Below are positions 12,296 to 24,975 of a DNA stretch of 64,000 nt, piece by piece. The position numbers were made by a program, and so were the translations under genes. The stretch comes from Perognathus longimembris pacificus (taxonomy: Eukaryota; Chordata; Mammalia; Rodentia; Heteromyidae). Under the pieces are notes generated by a model, which had not been told where the DNA came from, made no database searches, and saw only the letters and a list, made by a program, of their open reading frames with translations. The stretch covers positions 13,351,086 through 13,415,085 of the forward strand of contig NC_063188.1 in NCBI RefSeq assembly GCF_023159225.1, in the 5' to 3' direction. Positions within the stretch are counted from its first letter, which is position 1. The number at the start of each line of letters is the position of its first letter.

Positions 12296-13700
12296 TCTTT
12301 TCTTGAGGCGAAGGCGAAGCGGCTGAGTCGGGTGCTTGGAGACCTCCCATGTTCCACCACGGTAGTCGTCGTCCAGGGCAAAGGGGTCAGCTGGCCTGGC
12401 GTGGGAGCAATGAACCCAAGTGGCGATGCCGTCTAGGGTCCCTTCCACCGTGGTTCTAAGGATTTGGGGTTATGCCTTCGGACGAACACCCAGTCCCCTG
12501 GTCTGAACAAATGGGGGTTAGGGACAGAAGCGGAATCATATAATGCCTTAAGTTGGGGTCACATTTTCTTGTGCACGAGCTGCAATCGACTTTACACAAA
12601 AATTCAGCATCATCCAAATCAGCAAGCAATTGAAGCCAAGCTGATAGGGAGAATTTCTTCCTCTAAGCAGAGCAAAAGGAAGAAGTGACAACCAGTCTGC
12701 GCCAGTCTCTAAGGCCAATTTAGTTAAGGTCTCTTTTAGAGTCCGATTCATTCTCTCTACCTGTCCTGAACTCTGGGGTCTATAAGCACAATGCAATTTC
12801 TAATCCATCCCAAGTGCAGCGGCTATTCCCTGACTTACTTTTGAGATGAAGGCTGGTCCGTTGTCTGACCCAATGGTGGATGGGAAGCCATACCTGGGTA
12901 GGATTTCTTCCAGGATCTTCTTAGCCACTACATTCGCAGTCTCATGCTTTGTTGGATAGGCTTCAACCCATCCTGAAAAGGTGTCTACAAAAACTAGCAA
13001 ATATTTGTAATTTCTGTGAGATCTACTTCCCAATACACACCTGGCCTATTCCCACAGAGGCGAGCTCCTTTAGTAATCTGTTGATTGGGGGCATTGGTAA
13101 GCTGACAGGCCTTGCAATTTTTAACAATATCTTCAATAAGTTGATCTCCTTGTCTAATTTTCACTTTGGAGTGTTGGAGCAAGTCCTGCATTTTTCGGGT
13201 TCCCATGTGAGAAGCTCAGTGGATTCTCTTAAGGATCCCCTTACCCAGCCCTTGTGGCAGGATAAGTTTCCCTTCACAAGTTTTCCACCAGTCATTGTTT
13301 CCTTCTCTGCCCAGGGGTTTTGTGGGCCATGGGAATTTTCTTTATCCACTCCAAGCCTTCTTGGGAATACTGGGGCACAGGAGGCAAAGCTCGTGGCCCT
13401 GGGTCTACTAAGTCAATACTTTTGCTCTGGGCTGAAGGGCTGCTTCCTTGGCTGCCTGGTCGGCTAGATTATTTGGTGGCTTCATATAGAAACTTGGCCA
13501 TCTCAGCGAACCCAGGTATCCACAGCCGGCAAAAGCCTGCTGTTGCTGTTCCCAGGAACTCTGACTTGTCTGGCTGATTTAGGCACAGGGATTTTCAGCA
13601 CAGTCTCTTTACGTGCATCTGACAGCCAATGCTTGCCCTCTCTTAATATGAAGCCCAGATAGGTGACTTCAGGTTTACAAATTTGTGCCTTTTAACATTC
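12296..13700 (-). pseudogene. Broken pol of the provirus (RT end, RNase H end, integrase)
   Basis: Reading down the minus strand, an RT thumb/connection fragment (about 13690-13480) contains a YLGF motif and [10 protein letters not shown], with a frame change near 13565. It passes abruptly, near 13478, to the end of RNase H (ADQAAKEAA). Integrase follows. It has a zinc-finger remnant with CKAC (about 13125), core aspartates in VDTFSGW and SDNGPAF, and the glutamate in SSGQVERMN. The C-terminal domain contains GDWVFVR (about 12490). An in-frame TAG lies at 12800-12802, and frames change near 13030 and 12550. The gene is therefore inactive. Motif style places it with gammaretroviruses/ERV1. Most of RT and RNase H is missing rather than merely mutated. 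Confidence 0.9.
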
Positions 13701-15600
13701 TAGTTTGTAAAAGCGGTTTTCCTGACTGGCTGGGGAACTGATCTTTGATGACCTAAAAAGTTACCTTTGCAGGCCTTTAACAGATCTCAATAAGGACACA
13801 ATCTCAGGTCTACAAGCTTTCTTTCCTGAGTAGATGTATCAGCTTAAAATTCTCACTGCCAGTCAGAGCTTTGAGTAAATGCGGGGGGTTGAGATTTTAA
13901 TCTATCCTCTCATTTGACAAACTTACCCTTACTAACCACTATCACAGATGACTGGCAAGTTCCTGCCCAGTAGACATGGGCATTAGAAAGGCATGCTTAC
14001 AAACTATGCTTCTACGACTTCCCGGCTTTGATTAACTTTTGAAAGGCCAAACAGTAGTGACTCTAGGATCTGACACCATCTCTGCCATCCAAGCATTGGC
14101 TTACTGCCTCTGGATGCTCCATCACTTTTGTCCCAGGAGGAGTGACTTTTCACTGGACTTGGACTCAGGGCCTGAGCGCTGTCCCTCAGCTCTCCAGCTC
14201 AAGACTAGCACCCTACCACTTTTGAGCTCCACACCACTCCGTTCCCAGCACTCTGCTGGCTGATTAGAGACAAGTCTCTCACAGGGACCTTTCTCTGCCC
14301 AGGCTAGCTTCGAACCGCAGATTTCAGATCAGTGAGTCTTACAAGGGGCCACTTTACTCCAATTAGAAGCAACAAGGTGGTCCACACAGAAGTAGTTTTT
14401 AAGCATGCTCTTACCTGGAACTTATAAAGGGTCAGTATTAGATCTTGACAAACTTGTAGGAATCACCTGTGCTTCTCTGTGGGCCTGCTGGAAACTGTTA
14501 CAAAAAACCTACAAAGAAGCTGGAATGGCAATTAAACATTTTGGTAGCCATAATTCTCCTTTTCTCACTTTGCAATAATTATTTAGGGCAATTTTACTTC
14601 CAAATTTCTTATCTAGAAATGTATTCTTGATTTCCAAAGCCTTTTTAACACTAACACAACACTTTAGCTTTTATCTGCATTGGAAAAACTGAAGCTCACA
14701 GGCATTCTGAAACCAGGTGCTGCCCATTGCCTACAGGCTGCTTGTTTCAAAAGAGCCTCTTTTTTTTCTTCAGTCCCAGTTACTGCATGGCATGAAGACC
14801 TTTGAATTTTTCCTTAATGCAAGAATTACAATTAGAAATACTTATCCATTCAGCTTTCCAATATATTAATGAGAAACATTGGCCCATTTTGCCATTTCTT
14901 CCTACATACATAGAGTTAATGAGAGTTTACTTCTATCCCCATTAGTTTATCACATATATATATATATTCTTTAAATCCAAATTTCTGACACTTAGCTCTG
15001 ATTTTTTTAAAGAACCCTGAGAAATCCTTTTTTAACTCTAGTTCCTCTTTAAAACAATGCAATAATACCTTTAAAGCATTTGGTAATGCCCAAACTTGAT
15101 GACCATTTGAATTTAAACTTAAACTTAGTTTTGCATCATACTGCAGTCTTGAACATGTTCACACTCACACATGCACACACACATACATTTTCAAAAGATC
15201 GTAAAGCGCGCTGAATAAGCATCGGCCATACATTTTAAGACAAAAACCTTTAACAAATGATTTTAGCATTCTCCAGCCTCATTTTCCAGGGCTTGATAGT
15301 TTTAGTAAAACATTTTTAGTCTTAGTAAAACATTTTAGCACACCAAACAATTTTCTGCTTAAGAAGGCTGGGTGGGGGTCCCCCTAGAGTTCTTTTTTTT
15401 GCGGACACTCTCACTGATTGACTGATTGTGGGCTGTCACCTATACATCTTTCCAGTGAGCTAAAGTTACGTTCAGGGGAATGGAAGGAACGTTCCCCATC
15501 ATCTGTTTGTCAGTCAGGCACAGCGCAAGAAAGAAACACACAAAAATAATCACAGGCACAAAGACCAGACAACACTTACAGACAGACTTAGGGAGCCGCG
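13701..15600 (-). other. Non-coding interior of the provirus
   Basis: AT-rich sequence in the position where gag, protease and the N-terminal RT would lie. No reading frame or motif of those genes could be found on either strand. A SINE inserted secondarily at about 14156-14340. The sequence may be old acquired DNA or very diverged viral sequence. Confidence 0.6.
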
Positions 15601-15613
15601 GCTTACAGGTTCG

Positions 15614-15790
15614 ACTGTGTCTCTCCTGCCCCTGTGAGGGGGCAGACCACACAGTCTCACTGTGTCTCTCCTGCCCCTGTGAGGAGGCAGACCACACAGT
15701 CTCACTGTGTCTTTCCTGTCCCTGTGAGGGGGCAGACCACACAGTCTTGAGGCTCTCTCCCGTTCCTGTGTAGGAGCGGACCAGACAACC
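15614..15790. repeat. 45-bp tandem repeat in the provirus leader
   Basis: Three good units begin at 15614, 15659 and 15704, each starting ACTGTGTCTCTCCTGCCCC, followed by one degenerate unit to about 15790. The period of 45 keeps a reading frame open across the units, but no gag start precedes it and it lies between the primer site and the interior. Confidence 0.88.
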
Positions 15791-16089
15791 CCGAATATAG
15801 AGTCGACTGGATGGGCGCCCGTTAGAAGGGCCTCCCGGTCCAGTCCTTCAGATTCAGGGTGGTAGTGGGAAGCCTGAGCCCCCTGTGGAGGGCTTGAGTT
15901 GTCCCCCAAGTCCTCCAGGACTGTCCATATGAGTGTGTCCACTCCGGCTGGTCCTTCACTACCTACAGGTTCAGATTCAGGTGGCTGGCCAAAACAGAAA
16001 TCAAAACTACAAATCACACAGACACACAGAATGAACAGTGCTGTTTTTTTACCTTCGGAGTCTGGGGTCTCGGGGGGGTCTCTGGGGCC

Positions 16090-16107
16090 ATCCCGGACGA
16101 GCCCTCA
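16090..16107 (-). promoter_or_regulatory. Primer binding site, proline tRNA type
   Basis: The minus strand reads TGAGGGCTCGTCCGGGAT, two bases after the 5' LTR end. It differs at one position from the proline tRNA primer site used by many gammaretroviruses. Confidence 0.87.
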
Positions 16108-16109
16108 AA

Positions 16110-16556
16110 TGTTATGCCAAGTTGCGAAACCACCACCAAGAAGACCACCGAGACTCAGACATTCCGAAATGCAAAAGCAAGGCAAGGCTTTATTTAAGCG
16201 AGCTGCAACTCGGGCCTCGTCCTACCCACCGACACAGCGGAGTTTAGGAGGAAGCCCCGAGCTGAGATTACACAGAGCTTATAAAGGCAAAGAACAAAGT
16301 TACAACAATCAGGTGTTCAAGCAAGATTAGGACACAGGTACAAATCTGATTGGCTCAGGGCTCGAGGCATTCTGGGGGCAGTTAGAGTTAAGCATTCCCA
16401 GTCGTTAGAGTTCTACACCGACTGGGCCCTAATGGGCTTGTCCTGGGTCTGCTCACAGGGCCTGCTTATCTCAGGTTTGCGTGGTAAAGTGGGGTTCGCG
16501 TGGTAAAATGGGGTTCATGTGGAAAATGGGGCCTGACTTCAAAGTCTGGCACTTCA
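16110..16556 (-). repeat. Provirus 5' LTR
   Basis: 447 bp, collinear with the left LTR. It has about three of the 20-bp U3 units. TG and CA ends are present and it is bordered by target bases ATAC at 16557-16560. Confidence 0.92.
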
Positions 16557-16560
16557 ATAC

Positions 16561-17228
16561 CACACGTAGTAATTGAGTATAAGATGTGATCTACAAAATA
16601 ATGTACTTTATGATTCCACTTAATATCACTGTTAAGAACAGGAAAAAATAAATGCTTAAACATTTCAGTATAGTGCTTATTTCAGGAGAGGAGATATCCT
16701 GGCCTGTAAAGTTGAATGAAGGAACTTTGTAAGATACTAAAATGGCCAGGCACCAGTGGCTCACTCCTGTAATCCTAGCTACTCAGGAGGCTGAGATCTG
16801 AGGATTGCAGGTTCAAGGCCAGTCTGGGCAAGAAAGTGCATGAGGCTCTTATCCTAACCACCACAAAATGGGAAGTAATGGTGCAGCTCAAAGTGGTAGA
16901 GTACTAGTCTTGAGCTGAAGAGTTGAGGGACAGCTCCCGGGCCCAGAGTTCAAGCCCCAAGCCCAGAAAAAAAAAATACCGAAATGACTATATGATTTTT
17001 CCCATCAGTAATGTATGAGTAATGTAAGTTGCTCCACAATCTCAGTGGCACTTGGTATTTTCAAATTTTGTTTTGTTCTGGATGTTTTAGGCACTCTAAT
17101 AGGTAGGAAGAAGTAACTCCTTATAGTTTTAATGTACAGTTCTTTAATAATTAGAGATGATGAATATCTTATTTACTTTTCTGGTGAAGTACTAGTTCAA
17201 ATGGTTTTCTCATTTGCTTTCTCATATG

Positions 17229-17284
<56 letters not shown>

Positions 17285-17520
17285 GGCCCTGGAGCTTGAA
17301 CTCAGGGCCTGGGCACTGTACCTGAGCTTTTGTGCTCCAGGCTAGTGTCTACCACTAAATTCATATCTCCCCTCTGGCTTTTTGGTGGTTAATTGGAGAT
17401 AAGTGTCTTACAGACATTCCTGCCTGGGATGGCTTCAAACTGCAATCACCAGATCTTAGCCTCCTGAGTAGCTAGGATTATAGGCATGAACCACAGCCAC
17501 TGGCTCATGATTTATTGGTG
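16561..17520. other. Flank right of the provirus
   Basis: No gene. It contains old AT-rich, possibly L1-derived sequence to 16740, a plus SINE (16744-16976), unique sequence, a GT microsatellite (17232-17283) and a minus SINE (17283-17505) whose tail probably seeded the microsatellite. Confidence 0.65.
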
Positions 17521-18009
17521 ACTTTTGAGGGTTCTACATGTATCTTATATCCAAGTTTTCATTAGATATGTGATTTATCAAAGTTTTCACCAACATTCTT
17601 CCTATCTTTTCATTATATAAGAGATGTATTTAGTACATAAACATTTTAATTTGAAGTCCAATTTATCTAATTTTACATCTCTTTTGCTTTCAATGTCAGA
17701 GTTAAATTGTTGTCTAATCTAAGGGTGCAAAAAGTTTTTAAGGAGTTTTTTAATTTTAGGTTTTACTACTAGGATGAATGTGTGTGTGTGTGTGTGTGTG
17801 TGTATGAGTGTGTGTGTGTGTATGCGCGCGTGCCAGTACTGTGATCTGATCTCTGGATGTTTGGAGATAAGAGTCTCTCAGACTTCTGGCTTTTAATCAA
17901 GATCCTCAGATCTTAGCCCTGTGAGTAGCTTAAATTACAGTCTTGACCCACTGGTGTCAAGAAACTCTTGTTTAAGTTTTGGACATGGTATGAACCATAC
18001 ATCAAAATT

Positions 18010-18218
18010 CATTTTTTTGTTTAGCCAGTCCTGGGGCTTGAACTCAGGGCTTAAGCACTGTCCCTGGCTTGTTTTGGCTCAAGGCTAGCACTCTACCACT
18101 TGAGCCACAGCGCCCCTTCCGGCTTTTTCTATATATGTGGTGCTGAGGAATTGAACCCAGGGCTTCATGTATGTGAGGGAAGCACTGTACCACTAGGCCA
18201 TATTCCTAGCCCCCAAAA
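18010..18218 (-). repeat. IDL-Geo dimeric SINE inside the L1
   Basis: Complete minus copy from TTTAGCCAGTCCTGGGGCTTG to CATATTCCTAGCCCCC. Confidence 0.8.
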
Positions 18219-18924
18219 TTTATTTTTTCATAAGTGGATATACAGTTATTGCTGTATCATTATTGAAACTATTATTCTTTAGCCAACAAAACTGTATTTA
18301 CAACTGTGTCCAAAATCAGCTGTGTGTGAATCTATTTATGAATTCCATATTGAGTTCTGTGTAACTGTTAATCTTGATAAGAATACCACATTGTCCTAAT
18401 TAATGTAGCTTTATCATAAACCTTGACATCAAACAGTGTTAGTCCTACCATTTATTTCTTGTTTCCAAGTTGTTTTCACTATTGTATATCTTTTTCATTT
18501 CCACATGAATATTAGAAAGTATGCTTTCTATATTAATTTTTTTAGGGAATTTGAATCTGTAGGTTGACTTTGTGAGAATTTTGGTGTTAACAATATTAAG
18601 TCTTTTAACTCATAAATACAAATATACTCCTCCATCATTCAAATATTCTATAATGATGAAAGGAGTATCTGTAGTTTTTAGCTTACAAGTATTTCACATC
18701 TTTATAATATTTAACCCTATTTTTTTGTTTTTGTTGGTTGTGAGGCTTGAACTCATGGCCTGAGTGCTATCTCTGAGCTCTTGTTGTGCTCAAGGCTGTG
18801 CTTTACCACTTTGAGCCACAGTGCCACTTCTGGTTTTCTGGTGGTTGTTTGGAGATAAGACTCTCACAGACTTACTGCCCAGGCTGGCTTTGAACCATGA
18901 TCCTGATGTTGTATGGTAGATCTA

Positions 18925-19320
18925 GTCATAAGAACAGAGAAGCCACCGCTTAAAAGGCCGAATTTGACATTCTTATTGGAGCACTAGCAGGTTTCAGAGA
19001 GACTCCTGTCACAAAGCCCTACCACCCTGAATACAGCGTACACATGGCTAATATGGGCCAAAATCCACACAAGGTGCATGAAATTCATCTTAGCAAAGTA
19101 GAAAGCAAATCAGATGTGAACACAATCAAAGTAAAGAAAGAAACCAATGAACATTCAAATCTAACAGATGTTAAACAAATCAAATCAAAAGGAATCAAGA
19201 ACCAATCATCTAAAGAGAGTAAGACCTTCCTGGAACTTACCAACTCAAAACACATCTGCAAAGAATGTCCTTCACCATCAAGGCCCATTGCCCAGACAGA
19301 GTGTCTTTACTTCACTTAGA
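18925..19320. repeat. Unidentified LTR-like segment with a 91-codon open frame
   Basis: Bases 18930-19000 resemble 4996-5070: both contain AGAGAAGCC, then a match around CTTATTGG and CTAG. This indicates a shared interspersed repeat. An ATG at 19044 opens a lysine- and serine-rich frame to 19319 with no recognisable domain. I regard the frame as accidental. Confidence 0.4.
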
Positions 19321-19609
19321 TCTGAACCTCCTGAGGCAGTATGCCCAACCTAACCCTAATTTTTAAACATTTTTGTGATATTTAATTTTTTTGAGACAAA
19401 GACTCTGGTCCAGGCTCACCTCCAACTCACAATCATCCTGCTTCACCCTCCTTAATGGTAGAAGGACTAGGCATGTACTACCAGGCCTAGCTTAATTTTT
19501 TAACTTCATATTTCTCATTTGTTACTAGAAATACAATAGATTTTTGTTTATTCATCTATGTCCAAAATCTTGTTAAATTCCTTTCTTGTTCTAGTTTTTT
19601 TGTTTTGTA

Positions 19610-19935
19610 TTTTTTGCCAGTCCTGGGGCCTGATGTCAGGGCCTGAGCACTGTCCCTGGCTTCCTTTTTTTTAAACTGTTTTTTTTTGTGTGTTTTCTTT
19701 TTTGGTACTGGGGATTGAACCCAGGACGTTGCACTTGCTAGGCAAGCACTTTGCCACTGAGCTTCATCCCAGCCTGCTGGCTTCTTTTCTGCTCAAGGCT
19801 AGCACTCTGCCACTTGAGCCACAGTGCCACTTCTGGCCATTTTCTATATATGTGGTGCTGAGGAATCGAACCCAGGGTTTCATGTATGTGAGGGAAGCAA
19901 ATACTCTACCACTAGGCCACCTTCCCAGCCCAGAC
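19610..19935 (-). repeat. IDL-Geo SINE split by a younger ID insertion
   Basis: The Geo half breaks after GTCCCTGGCTTCC (about 19670), continues again at CTTCTTTTCTGCTCAAGGC (about 19781) and ends at 19931. The interruption is an ID monomer with its own T-rich tail. Confidence 0.75.
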
Positions 19936-20604
19936 AGATTCTTCATAGCTTAAGCTGGCCATGAACTCATGATCCTGCTTTCGCCTCCTGAGTTCTGGAG
20001 TTACAGGCATGTACCCCCAAAGCTAGCTTGGATTCAGTATTGGGGAGAGGGAAGTACTAGAATTAAAGTGAACGAGTCATGCTTGAGTCTACCACCTGAG
20101 CCAGGTCTACTCTCCATAACTTTTTGCTTTTGGTTCTTTTCAGATAATGTCCAGTGCATTTTGCCCAGGGAAGACCATGAACCTCCTACATATGCCTCAC
20201 CTATTACTAGGTTGTTTGTTGTGGGGAAGTCTAGGTAACTTTGTCCTGGGGCTGTTTTGAAACTGTGATATTTCCTGTTTCTGCCTGAGCACCTGGAATT
20301 ACAGAAACAAACCACACTATACCTGGCTTTCTCATATTTTTACTAAAGCCAGAGAATGAATGAGTTTTCTGTGTACATGATCATGAGCCTAACAATAATT
20401 GGTCTTCCTGACCAATATAAAAATATCCATGCTTTTATTTTCTTTCCTTACTCTTTTTTTCCTTAGTGTATTGTCTAGACTCTCCAACTGAATATTGTAC
20501 TGAACTGATGAAAATGATGAAAATGTCTTCTTTATGTATAATGTCTACAGTGGAGGTTTTTCCTTTTAATTTTCTTTTTTATTTTCCTATATTTTATTAA
20601 AGTT

Positions 20605-20830
20605 GTTGTTGGTCATGGGGCTTGAACTCAGGGCCTGGGCACTGTCCCTGAACTTTTTTACTCAAGGCTAGCACTCTACCACTAAGCAACAGTGCCACTT
20701 CCAGTTTCCTGGTGGTTAATTGGAGATGAGTGTCAGAGAGTTTCTTGCTTGGGCTAGGTTCAAACCAGGATCCTCAGATCTTAGCCTCCTGAGTAGCTAG
20801 GCTTGCAGGTGTGAGCCACTGGTGCCCAGC
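20605..20830 (-). repeat. SINE, B1-like plus Geo type
   Basis: Minus copy containing CTCCTGAGTAGCTAGGC near its end. It lies inside the old L1. Confidence 0.75.
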
Positions 20831-20899
20831 TACTATTTATTTTAATAGATACTGTTAATCAAATTTGGAGCTTCCATTTATTTCTAGTTGGCTGCGAGT

Positions 20900-21700
20900 T
20901 TATATTAGGAACCGTATGACACAGAAATGCTTTGTTAGACATTTGCCCTTGGTAAGTCAAAACATTCACTCATACACACACAAATCTTTATATAAATGTT
21001 GATAGCTGATCCATTTGTAATTCTGAAAGCCTGGGAAATAAGCCAAATAGTTTTGACAGGTGAATGGATTGCTATGTTTTATGGATTGTAAATTGGCCTC
21101 CATCATCCCAAGAATCTGATCTGGGGTGGGCATTGTGACTTGCTAGTGGCCAATAGTCTGTGGCAGAGAGGATGAGGTGACTGTTCCATGATGATGTTAT
21201 AGTGCATGTGACCCTATCTTGAAAGCAAAATGACAGTCTCATGCTAACCATGAAGGAACGTGCTCCAGGCTTGGGAACTCTTTATGCCCAAGATACCATG
21301 GCACATAATTTCAGGGCAAATTTGTAACACAGTAAGCAATTTTGTAATATTTAACGCTCTTCATGTGAACAGCTCCAGGTGCATTGTTCTGTAACTGTGG
21401 CTTGTCAGTATTTGCAAACATTTGGAGCTTTCTTTTAACACTGAAAAGAAGCTAGATCTGAAACCAGGGAAATAATATGGTTTTGCTTACATGCATGAAG
21501 TTGAAAAGTGTATTCAGAGTATGTCATTCAAGTGGCAGTGAGATTTGAGCCTGTGAAAGGGAATATATAAGATGAAAGGTGACATAAATTATGTTGGTCT
21601 AGAGGCAATACATTTAATTTTTTCCATTTGTACCAGGGGTAAATGCACTGCACTAAACACGAAGCTTCTTATCGACATGAGTTCGTTACAGAAACGAATC
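20900..21700. other. Unique AT-rich sequence left of RTL8 copy 3
   Basis: No gene, SINE or long open frame was recognised here. Confidence 0.5.
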
Positions 21701-21899
21701 AACTATTCTCTTAAAAAAAAAAAAAGACAGAGAGAGAAAAGATGAGTAATGGCCGGAGAGGGATGTGGTAGGAAGATTTTTAACCTTGAGGAACATCAAA
21801 CGCCTACTCTCTAGGACACCGGATGCCCCTTTCACCAATCAACCCAAACCATCCTCCACTCCTCCCCCAGCTGCTTTCTCTTTTCCCCACAATCTTCAC

Positions 21900-22462
<563 letters not shown>

Positions 22463-23335
22463 GCAGCCCGAGCCTGGGGCCCGGGGCGGGTGCTCTGGGG
22501 AAGAGTGGGCCTCAAACCGCCAGGGTGGCCACGGGCGCCGCCCTGCCTCCCCGCGCGCGCCCTCGCGCCCTGGCGCCCTCCCGCCGTCCCTCCATCCCTC
22601 GGTCCCTAGTCGTGGAGTTGCCGTGATCTCGGTGCCGTGCGCGCTGCTGTCCCCTCCCGTGTCGCGCTTGCCTTTGTTCCAGGAACAGCGCTGCTGCAGC
22701 CTCCCGCGGCTGTGTGTGGCCCTGGCCCTCGCTGAGCTGCGCCCCGCGCCGCCCGCGCCGGCAGCCCAGCCCCCTCTGCCGTGCACATCTGGACGCTGTC
22801 CGGGGCTCAGGCCGCGGCGAGCTGCCTGCGGGCCTAGAACACACAGCCTCCCGCCGCGCTCACCTGCCGCTGCCGCACCGCCAGCTCCTCCAGCCTACCT
22901 GCGCTGCCTCTGCCATCACCGCCAGCCACCCGCGCCACCACCACCTCCACTGCCGCTCTCACCGCTCTCGACTCCCCTCCCCGCAGACGCACCCGCGCTG
23001 ACACAGCCCAAGGACACCGATTCACACAGCTGGCCCAGCCCACCGGGGACAGCCAGCCTGTCACCTTCACCTGCAGCCGGACACAGCCCCTCCTGACCCT
23101 CAGACTCTTCTCGTGTTCCTGGCAGCCACACCCAGGCTCTCATTTTCTCCTGTGGAACAGCCCCTCCTCCACCCACACCCCCACTTGTGTTTGTGTTCAG
23201 AATCTACAGCTGCCTCTCTGATGTGTGTGCTTTTTTCTTTACCACAGTAACCCCTGTGTCCTCTCTAGTGTTTCTTCATTTCCTGTAAAATAGCCTTTCC
23301 CTTTCTTTCAATAAATGTCAGAAAGTATTTAAAAA
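22463..23335 (+). other. RTL8 copy 3 3' UTR
   Basis: The first about 65 bp are unique to this copy. From about 22527 (CCACGGGCGCCGCCCTGCC) it rejoins the shared RTL8 3' UTR at near identity, except for loss of the CGGCCCCT minirepeat. AATAAA lies at 23310-23315. Confidence 0.8.
23310..23315 (+). terminator. Poly(A) signal of RTL8 copy 3
   Basis: AATAAA after CTTTCTTTC, in the same context as the other three copies. Confidence 0.8.
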
Positions 23336-23885
23336 GAAATCGAGTTTTCAAGTGTATTGTCCCTTTCCCCCACTAGTCCTGTAAATGCAAGCACCATTTT
23401 GGATAGACGATTGTATGTCCTGTCACTGTCTGGCTGATTCTTAAACAGTTCAGCCAGAGTGCTTTGTTGTATTGACCATGGGTACACAACAGTGACCATT
23501 TACTGTTACTTTCTCAATAAACTAGTTAAGCATGTTTATAGTTTCCTAGGATATGAACTATTATACCATTACCATTATTATCATTCACGTTTTTATCATC
23601 CTTATTATCATTTGGATGTAAGAAGTGATCCAGGAAGCATCTTGCAAAATGTTTCCTCATTTCTGTTAAAGCTTTTAACAGCCATCCACTGCTAGCTCAC
23701 ACCTGTTATCCTAGCTACTCAAGAGGCTGAGATCTGAGGACCACAGTTCAAAGCCAGCCTGGGAAGGAAAGTCTGTGAGACTTATTGCCAATTAACCACT
23801 AAAAAGCCAGCAGTTGCGCTGTGCTATAAGTGGTAGAGCATTGGTCTTGAGCATAAAAGCTCAGCTACAGCACTCAGGCCCCATG

Positions 23886-23926
<41 letters not shown>

Positions 23927-24975
23927 ATACCCCTTTGGAAAACATTGCTCCTCCCTACTTGGTTTGCCAGCTAGGAAGGATTGCCACCAATATTGTTGAC
24001 CATCCGTCACAATTATTTTAGAAATTATTTGAGGAATGAGTAGAATTATAGAATTTTGGCAAAACATATAGTTTCAGATTATATACTTAATAGGGAAAAT
24101 GCAGAATTGGTAGATAATTGAAGCAGAACCTGAGTTGAGAAACATTACATCCAAACACTATATGATAAATTTCCCTACAAGGCAGAAAAAAGTCACTTTC
24201 TATAGCTCATGTGCAGTTCAATCCCTTAGATTTATAGCAATATAAATCTCTTTACTCTTTTGGCAATTGTTCAAGAAAGTGAAATGTTCTAACTCATAAT
24301 ATCCTAGTGGGTTCATAGGATGTTATTTTGCTGCATTATCAAAATATGTAATTGAACTAGGAATTGTCTCTCAAGCAAATAATTTTACCTATTTGGAAAC
24401 ATATCAGGACTGTGGTTCAAGGTTAACCTATGCAAAAATTTCCTAAGATTATATCTTAATGAACATAAAACTGGATATGGTGCTTAACACCTGTGATTCC
24501 AGCTTCACAAAAGTATAAAGAGGACCATGGTTCACACTTCCCTAGGCAAAAAGGGAGACTTTGAAAATAATGAAAGCAGGGGCTGGAATGTGGCTTAGTG
24601 GTAGAGTGCTGCATGCATGAAACCCTGGCTTCCATTCCTCAGCACCACATACACAGAAAAGACTGGAGGTGGCACTGGAGCTCAAGTGGTAGCATGTTAC
24701 CCTTGAGCAGATAAAAGCCAGGGTCAGTGCTCAGGCCCTGAGTTCAAGCCCGAGGACTGGAAAAAAAATAATGAAAGCAAGGATGAAGGTAAACAAATAT
24801 AGTCATTATATTCAATATATTATGTAAAAAATGAGGTATAGAAATTGAGGTTAGGGACAGGAGGGGGAAGATGAGGGGGAAGGAAGGGGTGTCACTAAGA
24901 AGCATTGTATTCATAACCTGACTCATGGATACGTAACCCTTTTGTACAACTATTTTTTTTAATTTACTATTTTTT

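Larger units (their letters stand above)
11198..16560 (-). mobile_element. Class I (gammaretrovirus-like) endogenous provirus with 4-bp target duplication
   Basis: A two-LTR element read on the minus strand, with the 5' LTR at 16110-16556 and the 3' LTR at 11202-11672. The host bases ATAC flank it on both sides (11198-11201 and 16557-16560), and the LTRs start TG and end CA. Internal order on the minus strand is primer site (16090-16107), leader with a 45-bp repeat (15614-15790), about 1.7 kb of AT-rich sequence without recognisable gag, protease or catalytic RT, then RT thumb/connection, RNase H end and integrase (13700-12296), and finally about 600 bp to the polypurine tract. No env was found. 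The LTRs differ by roughly a dozen substitutions and one repeat unit, so it is moderately old. It is defective. Confidence 0.93.
17520..20900 (-). repeat. Old LINE-1 ORF2 region, interrupted
   Basis: The plus strand carries typical reverse-complement L1 ORF2 phrases, diverged: about 17520-17760; 18330-18720 (GAATCTGTAGGTTGACTTTG and AACAATATTAAGTC); 19495-19600; and 20455-20580. The order is consistent with one minus-strand element. Later SINEs split it at 17830-17955, 18010-18218, 18720-18912, 19600-19935 and 20605-20830. There are no open frames. Confidence 0.7.

Noticed and set aside
11202..16556. Provirus as a source of an intact integrase gene
   Set aside because: The integrase region has an in-frame TAG and frame changes and lacks an upstream polyprotein. 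It is a pseudogene.
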